From JBHELB01 sp041859045 (lineage in GTDB: Bacteria; Hydrogenedentota; Hydrogenedentia; Hydrogenedentales; SLHB01), in the NCBI GenBank assembly GCA_041859045.1, contig JBHELB010000039.1, forward strand, positions 1 to 64,000: 64,000 bases of DNA, written 5' to 3'. Under the pieces are notes generated by a model. It saw only the letters and a program-made list of their open reading frames with translations, did not search any database and had not been told where the DNA came from. The number at the start of each line of letters is the position of its first letter. The first letter of the stretch is position 1. Of the stretch, positions 26,283 to 35,268 are shown piece by piece. The translations under genes and the position numbers were made by a program.

Positions 26283-26984
26283 ATGGACAGCGGCGTACTT
26301 ATCATCATGCCGGCGTACAACGAGGGGGCCCGGATTGCCGAAGTGGTCAAGGGGGTCCGCGCGGCGGCTCCGCATGCCGTGTTGGTGATCGACGACGGTT
26401 CGAGCGACGACACGGCGGAGCAGGCGCGCGGGGCGGGAGCGGTGGTGGTCTCGCTGCCGTTCAATATGGGCTATGGCGTGTCGTTGCAGACCGGCTATAA
26501 GTACGCGGCGGAGCATGGCTGCGACTATCTTGTGCAGCTCGATGCGGACGGCCAGCACGATCCGGCGGGGATTGCGGTGCTGCTCGAGCGCGTACGCGAA
26601 GGGCGCTGCGATGTGTGTATCGGGTCGCGGTTTCTCGAGGGTCAACCGTACTCCATTCCTTTTGCACGGCGAATCGGGATGATCCTATTCCGGCGTATTG
26701 CGTCGTTTCTCATCGGCGCGACGATCACCGATCCCACAAGCGGATTCCAGGCGATGAACCGGCGCGTCATCGAGTTTTTCTGCCGCGACCATTACCCCGT
26801 GGACTATCCCGACACTGACGTTATTGTGGCGTTGCATCATCACGGCTTTCGTGTGGCCGAGGCGCCGGTGGTCATGCATGCGAATCCCACGGGAAAATCG
26901 ATCCATGCGGGATTACGGCCCGTGTATTATCTATTCAAGATGGCGCTGGCCATCCCGATGAACCTGCTGCGCAAGGAGGGCTGA
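26283..26984 (+). CDS. GT2 family glycosyltransferase (dolichyl-phosphate-mannose synthase-like)
   Basis: A 233-residue GT-A enzyme without membrane helices. It starts LIIMPAYNEGARIAEVVKGV, with VIDDGSSDDT (nucleotide), the DADGQHDP metal motif (about 80-87) and a hydrophobic C-terminal stretch. It would place a sugar on a polyprenyl-phosphate or on a cell-surface acceptor. The following DUF2304 membrane protein starts 4 bases after its stop; this pair is a common arrangement in which the small membrane protein is thought to anchor or assist the transferase. Start ATG at 26283; the longer in-frame start at 26118 lies inside the preceding gene. Confidence 0.88.
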   Translation: MDSGVLIIMPAYNEGARIAEVVKGVRAAAPHAVLVIDDGSSDDTAEQARGAGAVVVSLPFNMGYGVSLQTGYKYAAEHGCDYLVQLDADGQHDPAGIAVLLERVREGRCDVCIGSRFLEGQPYSIPFARRIGMILFRRIASFLIGATITDPTSGFQAMNRRVIEFFCRDHYPVDYPDTDVIVALHHHGFRVAEAPVVMHANPTGKSIHAGLRPVYYLFKMALAIPMNLLRKEG

Positions 26985-26987
26985 GGC

Positions 26988-27347
26988 ATGGACGTTCGCC
27001 AGAAGATACTGGCCGCGGTGTGTGGCATCGGGCTGTTGCTTGTGATTCTCGAACTGGTGCGCCGTCGCAAGTTGCGCGAGGACTACGCCTGGATGTGGTT
27101 GCTGGCGGGCGTGGTGATCGCGGTGGTCGGGCTCAACTACAACCTGCTGCTGTGGGTCACCCGGTTCATCGGCGCGGGATTTACGTCATCGACACTGTTT
27201 TTCTTTGGACTGTTCTTTCTGCTCGCGCTGTGTCTGCAATTCAGCGTGAAAATCTCCAAGCTCGAAACCCAAGTCAAGAACCTGACCCAGCGCCTCGCCT
27301 TGCAGGACTCCCGCATGCCCCGCGCGGACGACGATAAGCGCGGGTAA
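26988..27347 (+). CDS. DUF2304 membrane protein
   Basis: A 119-residue protein with three hydrophobic segments (about 6-22, 34-56, 62-85) and the conserved 'RRRKLREDYAWMWLLAG' that defines DUF2304. Its C-terminal 35 residues are charged and coiled-coil-prone. Members occur beside GT2 transferases, as here. Starts with ATG three bases after the GT2 stop, and the SMP-30-type gene starts 4 bases after its own stop, so all three form one operon. Confidence 0.88.
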   Translation: MDVRQKILAAVCGIGLLLVILELVRRRKLREDYAWMWLLAGVVIAVVGLNYNLLLWVTRFIGAGFTSSTLFFFGLFFLLALCLQFSVKISKLETQVKNLTQRLALQDSRMPRADDDKRG

Positions 27348-27350
27348 CGC

Positions 27351-28181
27351 ATGTGGGTCACGGCGATACTACTGGCGTTTGCTGCGGCGGACGCCGCGCC
27401 ACGTTTTGAGCCGATAGAAACGATCGCCGAGGGGTTTCGTGTGGCCGAGGGGCCGGTCTGGCGCGAAGGAGTGGGCCTGCTGTACTCCGATGTCCTGGAC
27501 AATACCATTTACCGTGCGCCGCGCGAGGTCTATCGCCAGCCCAGTCAGGAGACCAATGGACTGGCGTTCGATCGCGAGGGACGGCTCGTTGCCTGCGAAC
27601 ACGCCGCGCGCCGCGTGACGCGCACGGAGAACAACGGCGCACAGACAGTGATTGCGGAACAGTATCAGGGGAAACGCTTCAACAGTCCCAACGACGTGGC
27701 GATCCGTTCGGACGGACTCATTTACTTCACAGACCCACCGTATGGCGTCGCTCCTGCCGATAGGGAGCTTTCTTTTTCGGGGGTGTATGCGGTGCGGCCC
27801 GGAGAGCCTGCGCGGCTCGTGGCGCGGCGCGGGTTCACACACCCCAACGGGGTGACCCTGAGCCCGGACGAGCGTTATGCGTATGTTAGCGACTCCGAAC
27901 AAGGATTTGTGCGGCGCTACCGTGTGAAAGCGGATGGCGCGTTGACGCGCGGACGCACGTTCTGCCGCGTTCCGACGCCGGACGGGATGAAGACAGACCC
28001 TGCCGGTCGGTTGTGGATTGCGGCGCGGGACGGCGTGCGCGTGTACAGCCCAGGCGGGGCGCTGCTCACGACGCTACGCGTGCCCGGTCAGCCCACGAAC
28101 TGCGTGCTTGGAGGCGCGAACGGGCGTACGCTTTACGTCACCACGTTCACCGCGGTCTACCGTGTGGAATGGACGGATTAG
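27351..28181 (+). CDS. SMP-30/gluconolactonase-like beta-propeller protein
   Basis: A 276-residue protein with a probable short signal peptide (about 1-16). Repeat motifs of the six-bladed propeller are visible: 'EGPVWREGVGLLYSDVLDN', 'TNGLAFDREGRLVACEH', 'SPNDVAIRSDGLIYFTDPPYG' (metal-binding Asn/Asp), 'HPNGVTLSPDERYAYVSDS', 'PDGMKTDPAGRLWIAARDGV'. Members hydrolyse sugar lactones using a bound divalent cation, and the conserved Glu, Asn and Asp ligands are all seen here. Likely periplasmic. It ends convergently with the amidase, the two stops overlapping by 4 bases. Confidence 0.85.
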   Translation: MWVTAILLAFAAADAAPRFEPIETIAEGFRVAEGPVWREGVGLLYSDVLDNTIYRAPREVYRQPSQETNGLAFDREGRLVACEHAARRVTRTENNGAQTVIAEQYQGKRFNSPNDVAIRSDGLIYFTDPPYGVAPADRELSFSGVYAVRPGEPARLVARRGFTHPNGVTLSPDERYAYVSDSEQGFVRRYRVKADGALTRGRTFCRVPTPDGMKTDPAGRLWIAARDGVRVYSPGGALLTTLRVPGQPTNCVLGGANGRTLYVTTFTAVYRVEWTD

Positions 28182-28792
28182 GCGTCGAGGAATCCTGCCC
28201 TGCGCCGGAGTTCGGTCATGTCGAACGCGGGGCCGGGGTCGATCTTGCGGCCGGGGGCGATGTCGCGGTGGCCGACGATCTCCGTGAGCGGGTACGCATC
28301 GCGCAACGCCTGGCAAACCGCAGCGCAGGAGTCGAATTGCGCCGCAGGAAACGCTTCCCACCAGGATTGGGAACCGCTGGGGTGCGTGGTACAGAGGAGT
28401 CCGCGTTCGCGAGGCAATTCGACGCCGGTTGACGTAATCAAATTCCCTGAGGATAGCGGCAGGCACGGCCCGTAGTTGGCGAGTTCGATGCCGATGCTAA
28501 AGTGGTTGAGGTCGGTGCGTCCTTTCCACGCGCTGCGCCCGGCGTGAAACGCACGACGGTTGAACGGCACAAGCTGCGTGACGGCGCCGTCGCGATCGAT
28601 GACCAAATGCGCGGACAAATAGTTCTCGTCCTTCGCGCACAGCCACTCGATGCTGCCTCGGGCCGAGCCGCCGCCGGTGTAGTGAATCACGATGAGGTCC
28701 GGCGCGATCTCGCCGCCGTGGTCGGGACTCGGAACAAAACGCACGTCAACTAACCGATGCGTTTGCCGATCTACTGCTGAAAGGGTTGTCAT
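28178..28792 (-). CDS. N-acetylmuramoyl-L-alanine amidase (AmpD-like, amidase_2)
   Basis: A 204-residue protein without a signal peptide. Zinc ligand His in IVIHYTGGG (about 34), YLSAHLVIDRDGAVTQLVP, AFHAGRSAWKG, and HRDIAPGRKIDPGPAFD complete the amidase_2 zinc site and catalytic residues. It would cut the amide between MurNAc and the peptide, as cytoplasmic AmpD does during peptidoglycan recycling. Start ATG at 28792 with GGAGAGC; an in-frame ATG at 28816 has a poorer site. Overlaps the SMP-30 stop by 4 bases. Its closeness to the phage-derived module (2 kb) on the opposite strand makes a lysis role possible but unsupported. Confidence 0.88.
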   Translation of the reverse strand: MTTLSAVDRQTHRLVDVRFVPSPDHGGEIAPDLIVIHYTGGGSARGSIEWLCAKDENYLSAHLVIDRDGAVTQLVPFNRRAFHAGRSAWKGRTDLNHFSIGIELANYGPCLPLSSGNLITSTGVELPRERGLLCTTHPSGSQSWWEAFPAAQFDSCAAVCQALRDAYPLTEIVGHRDIAPGRKIDPGPAFDMTELRRRAGFLDA

Positions 28793-28867
28793 TTTCTGCT
28801 CTCCGCCGCTGCCCATCGTCTCTATACGAGAGACCGGCGCGTTGCAGCGGAGGCGTAGCGGAAGGCG

Positions 28868-29302
28868 CTACGAGATTGTGCGGGCGATGGTGCCGAGGTA
28901 ATCGACGAACATGGCGAATTCCATGTTCTGACTAAACGTCTCGGCGAGTTGAAGGGCGACGAGGCTGCGGCTGTCTTCCAGGCTTCTGACGCGGATGACG
29001 CGGGCATCGCCCGTGAAGGATTCGGGGAGGAAGAGGTCCGACGGGCATGGGCCCGTCGGGAGAATCAGCGAGACAACCATGCCGGGGGTGAGACGATGTT
29101 TGGTGAGTGCCCAAATGCCAGTGGTGGAAATGTCCTGGACGATGGCCGGGCCGATGAGGTGTTGACGCGTGCCGGGGATTTCCACGGAAAGCGTCGCCTT
29201 GAGTAAGAAGCGGTGGCGCTTGGCACGGCGTCGCTCATGATTCCGCTCGAAGGGATCATCCCATGCGGCATCGACGTCGTATCTACGCAGTGCGGTACTC
29301 AT
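28868..29302 (-). CDS. PilZ-domain protein
   Basis: A 144-residue protein consisting of a short N-terminal extension and a PilZ domain (about 22-135). The c-di-GMP-binding residues are visible: ERRRAKRHRF at about 22-31 (RxxxR) and DISTTGIWA at about 57-65 ([D/N]xSxxG). The protein probably senses c-di-GMP in the cytoplasm. It lies divergently 276 bases from the pilT-type gene, whose function c-di-GMP often controls, but there is no direct evidence of a link. ATG start. Confidence 0.88.
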   Translation of the reverse strand: MSTALRRYDVDAAWDDPFERNHERRRAKRHRFLLKATLSVEIPGTRQHLIGPAIVQDISTTGIWALTKHRLTPGMVVSLILPTGPCPSDLFLPESFTGDARVIRVRSLEDSRSLVALQLAETFSQNMEFAMFVDYLGTIARTIS

Positions 29303-29503
29303 CGTTTATGTGCCTGTGGACGGCACCCCCTGATTGTGAGGTCCCCAGGATCTCATTCATCCTTGGCATATAATACCAGACTACGCGGTATGTTTCAACA
29401 GAAATTTCTGCTTGCTCACTTTTAGTCTAATTATGGTCGTTTGGGTTTTGGTGGATGGTCCGGTTTCTGGGGGATTGTATTCCTGGATGAGCGGAGCGGC
29501 GCG

Positions 29504-29532
29504 TTGCGGTGACGGGGGAGAGGTGCTAGACT
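29504..29532 (+). promoter_or_regulatory. promoter of the pilT-like gene
   Basis: TTGCGG (29504-29509), 17 bases, TAGACT (29527-29532), with TGC just before the -10. The leader to the ATG is about 45 bases. The region 29303-29503 to its left holds AT-rich DNA and no gene. Confidence 0.5.
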
Positions 29533-29578
29533 TTTTCGTGGCGGAGTGTCCCTGGACTACGAAGGAAGGAGGCCTGGC

Positions 29579-30667
<1,089 letters not shown>

Positions 30668-30673
30668 GGGGGA

Positions 30674-30714
30674 AGAACACGGACTGACACGGAGAGAGAT
30701 AGAGAGAGACGAGG
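30674..30714. repeat. dispersed 'ACACGGACTGACACGGAG'-type repeat copy
   Basis: A purine-rich intergenic stretch (AGAACACGGACTGACACGG then repeated GAGAGA units). Similar 'ACACGGAC...ACACGGA' repeats recur between genes in many environmental genomes, and it resembles the element at 8695-8745. No coding capacity. Confidence 0.45.
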
Positions 30715-30717
30715 GTG

Positions 30718-30754
30718 ATGCGCCCGGCACAGATGCCGGGCGCATTTGTTTTTT
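30718..30754 (+). terminator. rho-independent terminator after pilT
   Basis: Eleven-base stem ATGCGCCCGGC (30718-30728) with its complement at 30735-30745, a 6-base loop, then TTGTTTTTT. It separates pilT transcription from the phage-derived cluster that starts 60 bases later. Confidence 0.92.
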
Positions 30755-30816
30755 GGGTCAGCGCGCTGCAACGCGGTGGGCGGGTTGATGAATGGAGTCA
30801 ACAGCGAGGTGAGGCG

Positions 30817-32067
30817 ATGGTGAACTGGCTGGGCTGGTGGAAGCGAGGCGCGGGGGCGCGTGTGGAGCAGAGGTCGCCGGGCGAACGATTTGGGACGGTG
30901 TCGTTGACGGAGGACATGAGGGGCTTGATGCGGGCGGGGGAATCCTTTGTTCGGCTTCCGAGCGAGACGCCGTTCGCGATGCTCGAAGTGTACCGGTTTT
31001 TGCGCGATGCGATTCCGGATGTTAGCGACGCGGTGTGGACGTGGAAGCGCTTGTGTCAGACCGGCTACGACGTGGAGATTTTAGAGGCGTCGTCGGAGAT
31101 GGCGCGCGCTCGGGCGGAGCGCCTGCTGAAGGCCCTGGACCGGCGGGTGAATAGCGGGGACCGCGGGATGGACGGTCTGCTGGACGTGTTTTATGCGTCG
31201 CTGTTTACGTATGGCGCGGCGGCGTTGGAGATTGTGCTGTCGCCGAGCCGGGAGTCGATTGCGGACGTGGTGCCGGTGGACGTTTGGACGGTGCGGTTCA
31301 AGCGTGAACGTGGGCAGTTGCAGCCGTATCAGGTGATCGATGGGGAAGAGATTCGGTTGCCCCGCGAGCGGTTCGTGTATGTGGGGTTGGACCGCGACGG
31401 GACAAATCCTTATGGGCGCTCGATGCTTCGCTCAATCCCGTTTGTGGTGAAGATTCAGCAGCGGCTGATCGAAGACATGGCGAAGGCGACGCACAACGCG
31501 GGGTGGGCGAAGCTGCACGTGAAGTATTCGCCGGAGTCGCGCGAGCGCGGGGAGTCGGTGGAGGCATATGGGCAGCGGATCGCGGGGAACTTTGAGGCGC
31601 TGCGCACGCGGCTGAGCGGGTTGGAGGCGGATCAGAATCTGGTGACGTACGACAACGTGGACGTGTCGTTGATCCGGGGGGATTCGCAGAGCCGGATTTT
31701 CTACGACAACCTGAAGGCGATTGAGGAGCAGGTGATCACGGGGATGCACTTGATGCCGATCCTGATGGGCCGGAATTACGGGACGACGGAAACGTATGGA
31801 ACGGCGCAGTTCGAGATCGTGAATCGTCAGGTGGAGGCGGTGAACCGCAGCGTGAAGCGGATTTTGGAGCGCCTCTACAACTTCGAGCTGGCGCTGATGT
31901 GGGGCGAGGCGCGGGCGCGCGTGCGGATGCGGACGAATCGGACGGTGGATGTGCTGAAAGAGGCGACGGCGCGTGGAAAAGAGATTGCGAATGTGTTGGC
32001 GCTGCGCGACGCGGGTCTGATGGATGCGGCGGGGACTGCGGAGATGCTGGGAATTGGCGGGAACTAG
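30817..32067 (+). CDS. phage portal protein
   Basis: A 416-residue protein. The central region has the portal pattern: 'DVVPVDVWTVRFKRE' and 'RFVYVGLDRDGTNPYGRSMLRSI' (the YG-x-S/G-x-L-R signature), followed by a long helical stem ('VVKIQQRLIEDMAKATHNAGWAKLHVKY') and a wing/crown. The C-terminal part includes 'MHLMPILMGRNYGTTETYGTAQFEI' seen in portals of this type. It would form the dodecameric ring through which DNA enters a capsid. Start ATG 30817 with GAGGTGAGG. The longer in-frame start at 30715 lies in the terminator. First gene of the phage module. Confidence 0.82.
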   Translation: MVNWLGWWKRGAGARVEQRSPGERFGTVSLTEDMRGLMRAGESFVRLPSETPFAMLEVYRFLRDAIPDVSDAVWTWKRLCQTGYDVEILEASSEMARARAERLLKALDRRVNSGDRGMDGLLDVFYASLFTYGAAALEIVLSPSRESIADVVPVDVWTVRFKRERGQLQPYQVIDGEEIRLPRERFVYVGLDRDGTNPYGRSMLRSIPFVVKIQQRLIEDMAKATHNAGWAKLHVKYSPESRERGESVEAYGQRIAGNFEALRTRLSGLEADQNLVTYDNVDVSLIRGDSQSRIFYDNLKAIEEQVITGMHLMPILMGRNYGTTETYGTAQFEIVNRQVEAVNRSVKRILERLYNFELALMWGEARARVRMRTNRTVDVLKEATARGKEIANVLALRDAGLMDAAGTAEMLGIGGN

Positions 32068-32093
32068 CGAGGAAATGCGGGGAGGACGGCGTG

Positions 32094-32783
32094 ATGGGGT
32101 TGGAACCATTTGTATTTCGTCATTGGGGCGCGGTGATGTCGCGCGAGACGCCGGAGAACGCGGAGGCGGACGTTGCGGCGGTGAACCAGTTCGCGTTGCG
32201 TCCGTTGGCGCGGGAGGAATTCGCGGCGTTTCGACTGGACCTCTGCAATAACCAGGTGGACCGCCATTTCAGCCGGTTCCCCGAGGAAGAGCTGACGCGA
32301 ATCACGGAGATGACGCCGGGACGTCCGTTGATGGAGCGGCATGACCTGCGCGGATCGTTGCCGCGGGGAACGTTTTTTCGGGCGCAGGTGCACCGGGATA
32401 GCGAACGCGTGTCGGTGCGGCCGGATGTGTATGTGCTACGCACGCGGGAGAACGAAGATTTCATTTTGAACATCGAGGGGGGCGTGTACCGCGAGACGTC
32501 GATCGGGTTCTCATTTCAAACGCCGGAGTGCTCGGTGTGCGGGAAGGATTTGCGCACCTGTGATCACGTGCCGGGGCGGAGTTACGGGGATGCCTTGTGT
32601 CACTACGTGATGCGCGGGGTGCTGGAGGTCATCGAAGGGTCGGTGGTGCCTGCGGGATCGCAGGGGACGACGTTTGTGTCGCAGACGCGGGGACTTCCGC
32701 TGGCGGAGGCGCTCGACGTGGCGCGGCGGGCGTACCACGCGCCGATCGTGTTGCGGCCAGGCCGTGCGTGGTCGGAGGAGTAG
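32094..32783 (+). CDS. prohead protease-like / phage structural protein with Cys cluster
   Basis: A 229-residue protein following the portal, at the position of the capsid-maturation protease. It contains a conserved-looking HDLRGSLPRGTFF, then 'GGVYRETSIGFSFQTPECSVCGKDLRTCDHVPG' with three Cys and one His that could bind metal, then 'EVIEGSVVPAGSQGTTF'. The last phrase and order match prohead-protease-type or XkdF-like proteins, where a Ser/His pair does the cleavage. I do not see a decisive catalytic triad. Start ATG with GGAGG eight bases upstream. The next small gene starts 3 bases after its stop. Confidence 0.62.
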   Translation: MGLEPFVFRHWGAVMSRETPENAEADVAAVNQFALRPLAREEFAAFRLDLCNNQVDRHFSRFPEEELTRITEMTPGRPLMERHDLRGSLPRGTFFRAQVHRDSERVSVRPDVYVLRTRENEDFILNIEGGVYRETSIGFSFQTPECSVCGKDLRTCDHVPGRSYGDALCHYVMRGVLEVIEGSVVPAGSQGTTFVSQTRGLPLAEALDVARRAYHAPIVLRPGRAWSEE

Positions 32784-32785
32784 AG

Positions 32786-33010
32786 GTGAAAACGGCAAGA
32801 GGTACTGACGAGCGAGGACCGGAGCGGGAGACTTGCGCGTATCACTTGGCGCACGAGGCGGAGTTCCGGGCGCTCTCGCGAGGATTGGATGAAGTGAAGG
32901 GACGCGTGCACGGCATCGAGACCAAGGTGGAGCGGGGCGTGCTGTTGCTGGTGGCGAATCTGGTGGGTGTGGTGATGACGCTGGTGCAGCAGTTGCTGCG
33001 TTCGATGTGA
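32786..33010 (+). CDS. small XhlA-like membrane protein (holin/hemolysin type)
   Basis: A 74-residue protein with a GTG start and GGAGGAG seven bases upstream. It has an N-terminal helix, a coiled-coil-like central part (about 22-50: AEFRALSRGLDEVKGRVHGIETKVERG) and a single C-terminal membrane helix (about 52-72). This layout is that of XhlA/hemolysin-type proteins used with holins in phage lysis. It lies in the head gene region rather than near tail and lysis genes, which is odd. Confidence 0.7.
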   Translation: MKTARGTDERGPERETCAYHLAHEAEFRALSRGLDEVKGRVHGIETKVERGVLLLVANLVGVVMTLVQQLLRSM

Positions 33011-33019
33011 GGGGAAGAC

Positions 33020-33718
33020 ATGTACGGGAGAGTCTTTATTGAAGAGCGGGCCGGGAACCCGGACGCGCTGGGCGAAGAGTGGGACGGGCGGTTCGTCGTG
33101 CATCGTCACCGTGATGCGGAGGGGCCGCATGTCGATTTGCGTCTGGAACAGGACGGGTTTCTGGCGGGCTGGCGGATCGCCGGGGAATTCGAGAGCGGTG
33201 CATGGGCGGAAGAGAAGGCGGCGCATCCCGTGCACTGGCTGGACCGCGACGGAGACGCGGTACGTGAGGACGCTGGGGTGTATCGCTGGATCGAGCGGGG
33301 GCCGCTGCGGCGCGTGGTGTGTCTGAAGGGCGAGCACGGCGTGCGCTGGTTGCGTGTGGAGGCGCATGAGGGGCTTCCGGCGGGCGTGGCGTGCGCGGTG
33401 CGGTGCGCGTTGGACGAAGCGGAACTGGGGCCGGAGTCGGCGCTGAGCCTGGTGAAGGATGGTCTGGTGGCGCGGAAGAGGGCGACGGCGCGGTTGCTGG
33501 GGTTGGGGCGCGAGCTGGACGGCGACGCGTTTGATGTGGAGGCCTGGCGGCGTGCGTTGGCGGGGCTCTCGCTGGAGGAGGTGCAGTCGCACCTGCGCGC
33601 GTACGAGGTGCGCTTTGACGCGAAATATCCGCCGCTTCCGGTATCGCGTCCGGAACGGCTGGACGCGGGAGCGTCAGTGCGGGGGGATGCACTGGCGATC
33701 GCGCGTGAGTCGATGTAG
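33020..33718 (+). CDS. LigD 3'-phosphoesterase (PE) domain-like protein in phage module
   Basis: A 232-residue protein. Residues about 24-115 match the PE domain of the NHEJ ligase LigD: 'RFVVHRHRDAEGPHVDLRLEQDG' contains His30, His37, Asp39 and Arg41 at the positions of the PE metal/phosphate site. His69 in 'AAHPVHW' sits where the second-shell His of 'HPLDY' lies in LigD, and 'DAGVYRWIERG' matches the 'EGEY...VWDRG' strand pair. The spacing between the first two His is one residue longer than in the LigD I recall. The C-terminal 100 residues are helical and unfamiliar. LigD-type PE removes 3' ribonucleotides or phosphates at DNA ends. ATG start with GAGGGGAAG. Between XhlA-like and decoration genes. 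Confidence 0.68.
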   Translation: MYGRVFIEERAGNPDALGEEWDGRFVVHRHRDAEGPHVDLRLEQDGFLAGWRIAGEFESGAWAEEKAAHPVHWLDRDGDAVREDAGVYRWIERGPLRRVVCLKGEHGVRWLRVEAHEGLPAGVACAVRCALDEAELGPESALSLVKDGLVARKRATARLLGLGRELDGDAFDVEAWRRALAGLSLEEVQSHLRAYEVRFDAKYPPLPVSRPERLDAGASVRGDALAIARESM

Positions 33719-33750
33719 CGGCGAAAGAACGAAGAGAAAGGGAGACGGCT

Positions 33751-34131
33751 ATGGCGTTTGGAGATTTGGGGGGCGCGGTGACGGAACTGGTGATCACGTG
33801 TCAGACGAAGGCAAGCGGTGCGGTGAGCATTGCGCGCGGAGACGCGGTGAAGCTGGCGGGTCCGTACACGGTGGACAACGCGACGAGCGCGGAAGACGTG
33901 GTTTTTGGCGAAGCGTTGGCACCGGCGACGACGAACGGGGCGGCGATCCCTGTGAAGGTGCGCGGGATTTCGGTTCTTGCGTACACGGGAGATGCGCCGG
34001 TGGTGAATGGCGTTGTGGGGGTGTTGGCGTCGGCGACGGCGGGGAAGGTGAAGGCCCCGGCGACGGGCAACGGCGTGGGCAGGAATGTGAAGGTGGACAC
34101 GGCGGCGGGGTTGGTGCACGTGTTGCTGTAG
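33751..34131 (+). CDS. capsid decoration protein-like (DUF2190 type)
   Basis: A 126-residue, Ala/Gly/Val-rich, nearly all-beta protein with the pattern of phage decoration/cement proteins immediately before the major capsid gene (for example 'GDAVKLAGPYTVDNATSAEDVVFGEALAPAT' and 'VVGVLASATAGKVKAP'). It is expected to bind the outer capsid and stabilise it. ATG start with AAAGGGAG. Position between head proteins supports the call. Confidence 0.78.
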   Translation: MAFGDLGGAVTELVITCQTKASGAVSIARGDAVKLAGPYTVDNATSAEDVVFGEALAPATTNGAAIPVKVRGISVLAYTGDAPVVNGVVGVLASATAGKVKAPATGNGVGRNVKVDTAAGLVHVLL

Positions 34132-34155
34132 ACGGTTTGGGGAGAGGAAACGACG

Positions 34156-35205
34156 ATGGGGTATCGAGACGATATGGTGAAGGAGCGAGTGGCGTTTTTG
34201 TCGCGCGGCGCGGACGGGCTGCGTCAGGTGCGCGGGCGTGAGTTGTTTGAGACGTTGCATGGGTTGGGGCTGTCGTACGGTCAGTATTTCCGTGCGATGG
34301 GAACGAACCTGCAGGACTACTGCGCGCAGGAGTTTGGCGTGGACGTGAGCCGGATCACGGTGGACCGGTTCTTTCAGTCGGATCCGAACGCGAAGTGGCT
34401 GTTTCCGGACATGGTGCGCGAGGCGGTCATTGCGGGAATGAAGCGCAAGCCGGTGTACCGCGATCTGATCATCCGCGACGAGCCGGTAGTGGGTACGGCG
34501 TACGACGTGCCGTACGTTCAGGAGTCGGCGGACGACGAGGAGTTGCGCGGCGTTGCGGAAGGCGCGGCGATTCCGGAGTCGGAAATTCGCTACGGCAGCC
34601 GAATTGTACGTCTGGACAAGAAAGGGCGCGGCGTGCTGGCGTCGTACGAGGCGGTGCGCCGGATGTCGGTGGACATGCTGCGCGTTCACTTGCAGCGCAT
34701 GGGCGAGCGTCTGGGCCGAAACCTGGACGCGCGTTTGGCGACGGTGTTGGTGTCGGGCGATTCGTCGGGCGCGAGCACGGCGGCGGTGACGCTGAACACG
34801 GCGACGGCGAATACGTGGACGTATGCGGACATTCTGTCGGGATTCATGAAGTTGACGTTGGACCATTACTTCACGCCGACGCACATGCTGGCGAATGGGG
34901 CGCTGACGGAGACGATCCTGAAACTCGACGAGTTCAAGGACTCGGCCCTTTTCGACTTCGCGAAAACGGGGAACCTGCCGACGCCGGTGGGCGTGAAGTT
35001 GGTGCCGATGCCGGAACAGCCGGAGAACAAGCTGACGATCCTGGACGCGGGCTATGCGGTGGAGAAACTGACGGAGCAAGACCTGTTGGTGGAAAGCGAC
35101 AAGCTGATCAACCAGCAGTGGGAGCGCACGTACCTGACGGTCGTGACGGACTTCGCGGTGATCTATGAGAAGGCGCGCGTGGTGGTGCAGAGCGATTGGT
35201 CGTAG
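34156..35205 (+). CDS. phage major capsid protein (HK97-type fold)
   Basis: A 349-residue protein with the composition and order of HK97-type capsids: an N-terminal arm, a P-domain-like region ('VYRDLIIRDEPVVGTAYDVPYVQE...GAAIPESEIRYGSRIVRLDKKGRGVLASYEAVRRMSVDM'), and a C-terminal A-domain with 'PTHMLANGALTETILKLDEF' and 'LLVESDKLINQQWERTYLTVVTDFAVIYEKARVV'. It forms the icosahedral shell. ATG start with GGAGAGGAAA. A strong terminator-type hairpin follows at 35220-35254, a common feature after abundant capsid genes. Confidence 0.87.
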   Translation: MGYRDDMVKERVAFLSRGADGLRQVRGRELFETLHGLGLSYGQYFRAMGTNLQDYCAQEFGVDVSRITVDRFFQSDPNAKWLFPDMVREAVIAGMKRKPVYRDLIIRDEPVVGTAYDVPYVQESADDEELRGVAEGAAIPESEIRYGSRIVRLDKKGRGVLASYEAVRRMSVDMLRVHLQRMGERLGRNLDARLATVLVSGDSSGASTAAVTLNTATANTWTYADILSGFMKLTLDHYFTPTHMLANGALTETILKLDEFKDSALFDFAKTGNLPTPVGVKLVPMPEQPENKLTILDAGYAVEKLTEQDLLVESDKLINQQWERTYLTVVTDFAVIYEKARVVVQSDWS

Positions 35206-35219
35206 CGGAGGGGGCGGCG

Positions 35220-35254
35220 AAGGGCGCGGGCGCGAAAGCGTTCGCGCCCTTTTG
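35220..35254 (+). terminator. terminator or attenuator after the capsid gene
   Basis: AAGGGCGCG-GG-CGC-GAAA-GCG-TT-CGCGCCCTT, with G-U pairs in the middle, forms an almost continuous stem followed by TTTG. It lies 15 bases after the capsid stop and 15 before the connector gene start. It would raise capsid mRNA relative to downstream tail genes. Confidence 0.8.
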
Positions 35255-35268
35255 CATGGAGATGAGAC

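Noticed and set aside
28178..28792. The amidase as endolysin of the phage module
   Set aside because: Opposite strand, separated by PilZ and pilT genes, and closer to AmpD recycling enzymes than to phage lysins.
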